From: Zygnema cylindricum
Taxonomy: Eukaryota; Streptophyta; Zygnematophyceae; Zygnematales; Zygnemataceae
Direction of reading: 5' to 3'
Assembly: GCA_037447655.1 (NCBI GenBank)
Contig: JBBHKE010001973.1
Location: 835,954 to 899,953 of the forward strand
Length of the DNA: 64,000 bases
Numbering within the stretch: the first letter of the stretch is position 1; each line of letters opens with the position of its first letter. Shown here piece after piece: positions 54,928 to 64,000 of the stretch. Under the pieces are notes generated by a model. That model was not told where the DNA came from, did not search any database, and worked only from the letters and a program-made list of their open reading frames with translations. The position numbers and the translations under genes are program-made.

Positions 54928-57900
54928 CTAGAACCATGGGTGCCACGTGGGGTCCATCATGCAGAGATTTCTCGGTCGCAAAGCAGTCTCCACAAGTTCA
55001 GCTACACCTCGTTGAACGGACTGTGGAACTGCATCAGCTCCGTCATCTTCTGAACTTATCTGCAATTTCGCACATTAACAAGATTGTTGCGAGATTTTCA
55101 GTATTTCAGAGAAAATAACTAGGTTGGTTGGTTACTCCAAAAGCTGCTTATCAAAGCAAGTTGTCTTTGTCAGACGCCTCTATGGAGACAAACACACTTT
55201 TCTAACACGATCAACCTTCACAGCATCCTGCCTCTGTAGAAAAACTCTAGAGACTTTAATGCTTAGAACAACCCTGAAACTCAAATACTCTTAAGAGACA
55301 AATAATAACAGAGAAAGGAACAAGATACCCGTGAGGTGCTCCATATGAAACCAATGACAATTAGCTTTTCTTGAGACAGAAAGGTAAATAAGCTTGTAAA
55401 CAGGAGTCGGCTAGACAAGCTAAAGCATCCATTCAAAAACAGATTATCAACAATCCTAATACCTCCAGAAGCATCACCGAAACCTCTACTTGCATACTGG
55501 AGAACTTGAAAATCACTTCATGACCTTAAACCGGTGGAGGCGAGCCATAGAAAGAGCACCTCTTCAGCGTATCTCTGTGGAGCCATGGTTTCCACACGCT
55601 TCAATACGCTGTCCACGTTCGCCGTCACCTTCTGCTTCAATTCTACAGTTGAGATATTTCCTCCGGCCGCTTGTGTAGGCATGCCACTGACAGGATGACG
55701 TCTCCACGACCACGAAATGAGCTCGTCGCGGAAAAACATTGCTAAGTGCTGTTCCATCTTCTTGGACTGTTCCCCCCAAAATAAACCACAGACCATATTT
55801 AGTCACCAGAACTGTTGCTCACTTAAAACCTACCTGCTCGAACTGTGTTGTCAGCTTTCTGGCAAGAATATTGAAGTATACTTCAACAGGATCCACAGGA
55901 ATAAAAACTGTACACGCTCAACAACCACCTTATTAACACCCTCCCAATCTCCTCATACTCACCCTCATACTAGGCAAACAAGGGAAGGTTTGAAGAGAGA
56001 CATCCACCTTTGGTGCTAGCATTGCTTGGGCGGCCGCACACATGGCGGGCACAAATAGGCCATCGGTTCCAAACTGGGTAAAAAAGGTATGCAGGTTTCG
56101 TGTAAGTCGAAATGGTACAGGTTCAGGACATTCCACAAGCCCATTCTGGTCGTAAGCTGTAACAAATCACCACATCGAACAGAGGATTAGCAACAAATGT
56201 CTGTTTCTTACCTTCACAATCACCTATCAGCAGCAGCCTATCAGATTGGTTCAATTTCCCTAAACGGAAAGAGACCTTCGCTCAGCAGGTTAATTTTCTA
56301 GAAGACCTTTCTGACATGCCTTTTCACTCCGCTGCATCCTTTTCCACTTCATCTGAATAAGGGAGAGGATGTTACCAGGATGGAAGTCCATTTGAAACAC
56401 TTTGCCCGTATTCTTTGCAAACAAGATCTTGCTTGGAGAACGCCCCCCGATGTGCAGCATGTAAGAAATGCAGCCTGAAAGAGCCAATTGAGCCGCAAAT
56501 TGCTTCTTGAAAGTCCAAAGATGAGCGGCACTGGGCAAAGACTTGTACATGAATTGTGACAGGACACTTTCTGAAACATAATTGTAATTGGGAGTAGACC
56601 AGCCGTCTGGTGGGTGATTCTTTGTAATCTCTGTATACGTCAACAGGCGGAGCTCAACCAGCTGTTCGCCCTGAAGCTGCTAAGATTTCAACTCCCAAAA
56701 AAAAGAGTGATGAAGATAGTCAGTCCTCTTATCATAACACAGTAGGTTTCAGTCCTGCATTCTTTGAATTTGGCAATTGGTACAAGTATCTACATTGTAT
56801 CCTGTTTTGTTGTTTTGTTATGCATGAACTGGAACAGGACATAACTGCAACCATTCGGTCATACTCCAAAGTTTTCATAGAAAGCTGACGGTAGACTTAA
56901 CCACAAAACATCGCAATGGCTTGGCACTGTGTTTTCTGTTTATACTCATTCCTGAAACGCTTTAGTGAGTTCTGATCAACGGTGATAGAAAGCCTCCTCT
57001 CACAAACACAGATAATTGCCAGATAAAATTGAACTTTCTTCCTCAGAGTGCTAACAGAGATGTGCACGAGTCACAAATGGGGGCATTCAAAGTTCATGGT
57101 CTAACCTGACGACTAATCGCTTCGTTGAGCCTTTGCTTAAAGAACTGAATCGGCTGGTCAGGTTCTCGTCCAAATCGTGCGCAATTCACTTCATAAACTT
57201 CAGCAAACGTGCTGTAAGTCACCTCATCTTCCACCAAACGTACCTGCAGCCTCCACATCATCACTTTCAATCAGTTTAAGAATCCAATCCTCTGCTCCAA
57301 ACAATTGCCTTGAGACTGGTGCAGTCCACTCCCTGAGCTTCGCATGCATCACAGTTGACATACGCTCTCCATAAAATGAGGAGTTTTGTGTTTCATTTGA
57401 CTTACAAAACGCAAAAAAGACAGCTTCCTGTTGCCATTTAATGAAATAGCACTAATAGCACTAGATTGTCTTTGACCTAGGGCGCCTATATAACTGAAGA
57501 AACTCTTCACAAAAGACCAAAGGGCACACTCATTTAACCTATTAAAAAAAAAATCCCAGGGCCGTCCAGAAATACAAATATATACATATATGACAGTGAA
57601 ACTGTTTGAACTGTTTGCAGCAAGAATTAATCATAGGTTTAACATATTAAACAGTTCATTCAATACCTAGCTCCTTCAGCTTTATGCAAAAGTACACAAA
57701 GTTAAGCCATTTACATCCTTTCATAAAAACATAAAGAAAAATGAGATTCTTCCTGCCCTTTTTATGTAAGGTGAGTGGAAATAACAATCAATAGGAAGCA
57801 ATCTCCCTTGACTAAGGGTACATCCTTTCATTCTCGACTTCAACTACCAAAAAGAGAGCTTGAAAAGAGTATAAACCTGAGGCCAGACAGGAATAAGAAT

Positions 57901-60900
57901 TGGCGTATGAAAGGCCAGGTTGCGACGACGCGACTCTTTATGCTTGTCCAGTAACTTGTTGACCGACCGAAAAAGTTGCAGCATACGTTCATCACTTCTT
58001 GCAGATGGAGTCAACGACGTTTGGACGAGGAAATGCCTCTTTGAGCCGTCGCTTCCCACCATAGTTATGCGGCGATGACTACTACCGTGACGCCTTACGA
58101 TTGGCACATCAGCTCCAATGCTGTCCAGCTTCACCATATGCTCTGGGGCAGCTTCCTGCATGAACCATTTTATAGCCAGACAGTGATTGTGATGGCAACG
58201 ACGTTTTCATGTTCTCAGGGTAATCCAATCCCCAATCGCTTTACTGGTAAATTACCTCCTCTCTACATCTGATTGGCTCCAAAACGCAGATGGCACACAA
58301 CAATACAAAAAATCGAAACAACTATGGAATTCACAAGAAACTACAGCATGTACACCACAGCTTGACGGGCAATATATGCAGTCCATTTCAAATCCAGAAA
58401 TGTGGTTCATTTGATTTACCAAACCAGAAAATTTACCTGGTCAGTGAAGTATTGCCCGGGCAGCTCAACGTCAAGAACATTCCACTCTCGCAACTGCCGG
58501 CTTTCGTCTTCCAGTTTCAGCACTGCTGGCAACCGCTCTTCCACATTGCTCTGTGACAAAAATCCGAAGAGAAAGACAAATCAGCTCAGTCAAAAAACAC
58601 GCCGGCCATATTGGCAATAGGAACAACTCATATTCCAGAAAACCACAGATTTCCCCAGCCAATTTCAAACCTCGTTTTCTCCAGGAGCTCACCTGTAGAA
58701 CACCTTCCCAGTGTTTAAGAGTTTTTGTCAACTCTGCCAGCGATTTCGGAAAGGTATCTACTGAGTCAGGATCGAGATCCCGTTCAAAATCGTGTTTATA
58801 TTCGTTTACAAAATCGGAGTGCTTGCTCACAGTGTCCACAGAGAAGCACGCTCTGCATACGCCTCCAAGCTCTTTCTTCAAAGTTACCGGCACCTCGGCT
58901 GTTGTAGCAGTCGGGTATTTGTAGCAACGATGTAAAAGGGCATGGACAACAGCAAGAAGCCTCTCTTCTGGAAGAGGAACGAATCGAGAACCAATTTCTG
59001 TCAGCATTACCTGCACAGTGGTAGGACAACAATCTCAGCTACTAACCTTTCAACTGTAAAATAAAATATTTATAACAGAAGAGTCCCAGTTGAATATTCT
59101 CCCCATCCAAGTACACGAGGATGATTTTAAAGAGTCATAGTTAAGAGTGGCTAACTTGTTAAGACTCACCTCTAATTCTATAGCAAGATTTGAGTGTTTC
59201 AGTCGTAGAGCTTCCATCACTTCTTTCGCAGCTTCGAATGCTGAAATAGTGCTAGAAGGCCAACCGACTCCTGAGCTGGCACTTCTCCTAAGTGCAATTG
59301 TCTGTTGCCCTCCATCTCCAAGATTAGACTCTCCCCCTCCTCCACCAGCATTTTCCACTGCATTGACACCTCCAGTCTGTAGCTGTCCTCCAAGAGCATT
59401 GCCATTCCCCTCATTGCCGCTGAGAGATGGAATCTGAGGTTGCCCTCCTTGGTTGTGAATCTCGGACTGAGCTTGAGAACTTCCCTGTGGCTGTGAAGGC
59501 GTTTGGCCTTCCATCCCAGTGGGCCCCGCCACACCTGCCATATTATGTGCGCGAGATCTTTGTGCCACTTCTGCACGATGTGCAACATCTCGTCTTTCCA
59601 AAAGATATGTTCGCAGCCAATAGTAGATTGCCTACAGCATCAACACGTGATCACAGCATCCACCGTGATTATCAGAACAGCTTAAATAGGATGGTCCATG
59701 CCGGATCACGACGTCACAAAGAACCTACTGTCGTTTGTTGTCCAAATTCTTTTGACCTTGAAGTTTTTTAGGATGGTCCACACTTGTAATTTGTTGTCTC
59801 TTAGGAAACTGGCACATGAATTTAAAAAAGACGACACAAACTACGATGGACGATGTAGCAAAAACGAGGCTGTTGAGCATATATGTTTGAAAGTTCAGTG
59901 ACTCCTGAAGAAAACCTTGACTCACCTGCGGATACATCTGAGAAACGCGTATAAGAACCAGCTTTGTATGTGGAGCCTCTGGCCTTTGCAATGAAAGCAA
60001 AAGCTGCGGTATCCAAGGCAGCCACACCCAGTATGGGATGGCATCTCGAAATGAATCCAATGCCTTGCCAACACGGCCCTCCTGGTTGTCGAAAGAAAGT
60101 AAGTACAGAATACGAGCAAGATTGGACCGTCCACTGGCATTGCCGCATTTAATTCCTTGCAGCAAACAGCTTACTGAATACTCCAGCCAGAGTTGTTCTC
60201 CGGTTTCTCTGTAAACCTGAGAACAAAATCAGGTTCAAAGAAAGTTAATAAAGGAGCTGTGGTATTGAATTAAGAACAGTGGAAAAGATGTGAAGCTGTA
60301 CTTCAAAGCTCTAGATTCTAAAACTCAGACTCCCAGCCAAACTAGTACAAAATCAGCAATGGAGCCTGGCGCTGACTAAGTTATGTACGTTCCTAGAAAA
60401 TGACAGAGTTTGTGCTTGTAGATGGAACTTAATTTTTTTTAGGATAACCAAACAATATCAACTGAGTCGCCGTGACATGCCTCAGCGTTAACGGCCTATG
60501 AAAAACTGCTCGAGCCTGTTTTTGTGCACGGGCCCACACATTTTGTGCTTAATAGCTTTTGCAAGATTATATGTATTCCTGATTTATTCACCACCATACT
60601 AACAATGCTGATTTGTGTACCATGGTGACAAAAACAAAAATTTACCTGATCACAATAGTTTCCCCAACTGATCCAGCCCTTTGGTAAGTTCTTGTACATT
60701 GTAATGGCTGCGGAAAATGCCTGGTTGGCTGCTTCACCATCCCCTAAACGCTGCAGGAACTCGCCCTTTAGCCTCAACACCTCTGCCTTGTTATTGTTCT
60801 GAAAATAGTCGAGGTTTGTGCCATTGATTAAGTTCAGGCCCATTTGCAGCTCTCCTTTCATTTCCAGGTAGGCCTTCACTTGCTCCTTAATCTTCACAAA

Positions 60901-63900
60901 AGCCTCCTGGACTTCCATGCAGGGATATCCATACATGTACGTTAAAATCTTGACACAAACTGAGCCGAGTCCCTGTTTACGAGCCACAGACGCCAGTTTG
61001 TTCACTGTCCAGGCCTTGTCCTTAAAACCCAGTTGATGAAGAGTTGGATTTGTCTCCGCAAGAGTCTACAAAACCTCCCCCAAGCCCCGCAAACATCCAT
61101 GCCATCTCAATGCGTGACAATGGAACATGAGAGATCACAGAGATACATGTTTGTGATAACCACATCCTACGAGATCTTACAGTCCATCAAGCATTTGCAT
61201 TCCTATGCAATGTCGTGCTTACCGCAAATGCTGAAATAATGTTGTTGAACATATGGCTACGCCACTGCAGTACATCACACCACACGAGGAGGTCATCCCA
61301 TTCGTTTGGAGTTCTCATACGCCACACCTCAACAATCTCACGAAGTTCTTGGTATTGATTGTTGAGTCCAGTATTTGACTGGCCCGCAATAGCCTGAGGC
61401 TGCTGCTGACTTGGTCCATTAACAATGTCTAAAAGTATTCTCGATGACTCCTGCAAACCACAGACAAGGACAGTCAAATCATGAAGCAACATATTGACAT
61501 TGGAAGAGGAAGCTTTAAGGTCTGTGACTGCACTTATTTGCAATGAATGCAAAATATCTTGATGATTTTTGTTTCTGTTGCTGCTGCTGCAAGAGGCATG
61601 TTAAAGAAGTGGCCTGTACCAGTTCGAAAGTCGTGAGCAGTACTGTGCCAGGTAAAATGAACTGACCTGGAGTTCTACCAACTGCTGAAACTGCTGCAAC
61701 AGCGGTACATGTGGCTGCACTCCTATAACAGGAAGCTGCCACCAGCGCTTCAGCGCCAACTCCCATCCCTGTCCAAAGAAAATGTTTTGTGAGTCACGAT
61801 GAGGCTCTAGAAATTTACAATGGCATACCTGAAGCTCATTGCAGTTCAGAGAATGAACAGAATAAAACACCCTGAAATTCATAGCTGACCAGCCAACCAG
61901 CAGCCAGCTATTGGGTTGACCTCAGAAATATATTTCATCACTCAGACATATTGTGCGCAACAAGCTCTGGGTCAAGACAAAAGTGTAAGGGTCCGCAGCT
62001 TGACTCCTTGTGTCTGATCAGCCTCAGCTGAGTCGAAGAGACTAAGTCATACAAGCTCAGCTCCACAATGCCATGTTGTCTTGCAAGCAGAAGGGAAGGC
62101 TGCTTCATAATGCGCAAATCTAACATCAGCAAGGAGAAAGCAGTAATATATATAAGCGTGCCTACTCTGTTATCCTTGAAGAGTTACAACAGTGCCCATT
62201 CGCCGAAAGTTATATATTCCCCAGGCCTCACCTCTCACCTCTCTCTTCCTCTACAACACCACTTTGGTTAATGACGTTTTACAATAAGCATGAATAATTA
62301 GCCTTATACAATATTACTTGTTTTAAAGGACAATCCATCATGTCCCTACACATAGGCGGCCAAATAGATACCAACTTTGCTACAACAAAACGAGTCCTCT
62401 CACCTGGCTTATATAACCATCACCCTCGACTACACTCTGGCCTGTTCCATCTTGTAAAGAGCAATACGCCTGAACCATTTTCAGTTTGGGAGATTCCTCC
62501 AACTGTGCACGTGGCAAAACTGTCTCCCTTAATCCTTGCCAGTCAGGTAACCGCCACAGCACATCTGCCAGAAGCTCATGATTTTCAATGCTTCGCCCAA
62601 ATTCTGCGAGAAGTTCCCACTGGTTCAATCGCTTCGCACAGCTCAACCACTGCTCCTCCCAGAGACCCAATTCTGCCTTGGATGTGTCGCTGCCATATCC
62701 ACCCTGCAAGAGATCAAATCCTGATCAATAAAAAGAGAAAAAAAAGGAGCAAAACTGAACGAGGGACAACTTAAAAAAGAAGAAGCGAATGGCAACACAA
62801 AAAGGGATAACTGCACATCTTTGGGAGAAACGTAGGCCAATATCTTGTGAAGCTTGATAGAATAACACCTGCACAGTAAAAAGGTCAGAAATTATTTGGC
62901 GGCCAAGGGTCTGATCACAACAGTGACACAGGCCCGGGAAATTAAGTAGTCCTTTTACTCAACGATGTCACTTGTAGAAAAATTACTGCCATTCCATGCA
63001 AACAGATCTGGAACAGTGTTTTCCAGACTTGCCAGCCCCATACTGCAACAACGGCGTCAGCAATATGAACCAGTTCTTACTTGTTGTGCCTTATTTAGGC
63101 CTCGGTAAAAGATGTCCTGTCCCTTCTGCCAGAAACCATGTTGCACTAATGACAGGCCAGCGCGAGTTTCAGCTGTGGCAGCTCTACGTTTCCACATGCC
63201 ATAGAGGACATCATCCTCATTAAGACACCTGTCGCCATAGGCAACAAAGTCAGCAGATAGCTTTACACATATGCAGAAGCAGGTTGCAATTCTTGACAGC
63301 AGCAGTCCATATGTAGCAGCAGCAGCAATTCTGTAGCAGCAGGAGAGATGGGTACTCTGAAGCAAAGGATAGCCAAGGAATTGTCCTAAGAGGGCAGTAA
63401 ACTTGCCTGTAAAGTTCACACAAAGCCTCAAAACATTTCGTCTCCTGTGGGAACAAAGAGACATGGCTCTCCAGCAAAGGAATGGCAATATGCCATGCAT
63501 TGTACGTCTTTCCGAGAAATTTAATCAAGTCACTAGGAAACTTGGGCTGCGGCTGGCTTAGGCTGTAAAAGCGAAAGTAAATAGAAGGTCAGTTGAAAGG
63601 ATGACCAGCGAGCAAAAACCTGAAGTTTTCATTCTTTTCATATGTGTATCACTCCTGAGACGTCAAACTCCTTCACAGTTAAAACCTTGCTGTTGCCTTC
63701 ACATAGGCACCCAAAACAGAGCAGAACTTGCAGTTTCACAGAGAATGCTGCTTTTGTCAGACCAGTTACATTTATCAATCAAGTTACACAGTCCACTATG
63801 ATAAGCCTCGAAGGTTGGATTGGAATAGTACACTCCATGTCCAGCTATGTACACAAAATAAAACCACGAAATTTAACATTTGCAATAACTGCAGTCACGC

Positions 63901-64000
63901 TCATTTATTAAAGAAATGGGCGACCAAACTTAACTAATATGCCACATTATCTTCTGGTAAAAGGTCGTACAATTACATGCACGGCAACATACCTGACTCC
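54928..64000 (-). CDS. TRA1: TRRAP/TRA1 transcription-associated pseudokinase, C-terminal third, runs off the window
   Basis: TRRAP/Tra1 is the giant scaffold of SAGA and NuA4 histone acetyltransferase complexes that contacts activators. Exons, in order of translation: 64000-63993 (partial), 63562-63407, 63228-63081, 62703-62404, 61768-61667, 61450-61223, 61065-60646, 60216-59926, 59631-59170, 59010-58693, 58550-58437, 58155-57877, 57243-57106, 56676-56376, 56156-56008, 55766-55560, 55059-54928; all phases agree, about 1,250 residues. FAT-domain blocks include LIKFLGKTYNAWHIA, ITMYKNLPKGWISWGNYCD, PWIPQLLLSLQRPEAPH and YWLRTYLLERRDVAH, then a Gly/Gln-rich linker. The PI3K-like domain has VPIVRRHGSSHRRITMVGSD, FLVQTSLTPSARSDERM and LHIGGRSPSKILFAKNTG, then DFHP where active kinases have DFG, so it is a pseudokinase. 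The FATC end is RNLCMMDPTWHPWF. Intron 63406-63229 has a GC donor; residues NHPPDGWSTPNYN are an unusual insertion. Confidence 0.96.
63229..63406 (-). other. GC-AG intron in TRRAP/TRA1
   Basis: The donor TACAG|GCAAGT is the textbook GC-AG consensus; the acceptor is GCGACAG. The joined protein CELYR + CLNEDDVLYGMW agrees with the plant family (LYRxLNEED) and the phase is exact. Confidence 0.9.

Noticed and set aside
55835-55925. Possible extra TRRAP exon reading IPVDPVEVYFNILARKLTTQ with a good CAG|GTAGGT donor
   Set aside because: The flanking exons already join in phase (MLAPK|SKKMEQHLAMFF) as in other TRRAP proteins; the extra exon would need phase 1 on its left, which no nearby donor gives. 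It could still be an alternative exon.

Overview
The window is nuclear DNA of a eukaryote with compact, intron-rich genes (about 60 introns, mostly about 100-600 bp with several of 1-2 kb) separated by AT-rich, repeat-laden spacers. Reconstructed proteins for DNA mismatch repair (MLH1), purine synthesis (GARS), pantothenate synthesis (KPHMT/PanB), a TOM1-like/TOL VHS-GAT protein and TRRAP/TRA1 all look most like land-plant or charophyte versions as I recall them. A streptophyte (charophyte alga or early-diverging land plant) is therefore my best guess. This is a judgement from remembered family sequences, not from a search.

Layout. 1-210: last coding exon of a hexapeptide-repeat (left-handed beta-helix) protein, + strand. 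2497-10096: MLH1, - strand, 16 exons. 10097-10677: shared divergent promoter containing a small foldback repeat. 10678-13841: GARS (purD type), + strand, 4 exons with an N-terminal targeting-type extension. 15793-22501: TOL/TOM1-like protein, - strand, at least 8 exons, 5' end not found. 22510-30510: about 8 kb of simple purine-rich DNA and non-autonomous DNA transposons. 30514-35913: ketopantoate hydroxymethyltransferase, - strand, whose central active-site segment cannot be found. 37076-40508: GHL10/DUF187-type glycosyl-hydrolase-like protein, + strand. 41787-46182: complete secreted fungal-type alpha-amylase, - strand, convergent with the previous gene. 46350-53560: a second repeat island holding a hAT element with a perfect 8-bp target duplication, a 1-kb foldback, degenerate hairpin repeats and the 3' end of a decayed LINE-like retrotransposon. 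54928-64000: the C-terminal third (about 1,250 residues) of TRRAP/TRA1, - strand, running off the right edge.

The genes are ordinary single-copy housekeeping functions and do not form an operon or obvious cluster. The only functional pairing worth a note is the two carbohydrate-active genes lying tail to tail. I found no CRISPR array, tRNA, rRNA or bacterial-type system, and no convincing wholly new system. The most unusual items are three GC-AG introns confirmed by conserved protein alignment and codon phase, a ketopantoate hydroxymethyltransferase lacking its central exon, a fungal-type amylase in a green-lineage genome, and a family of foldback repeats that each carry a conserved inner hairpin.
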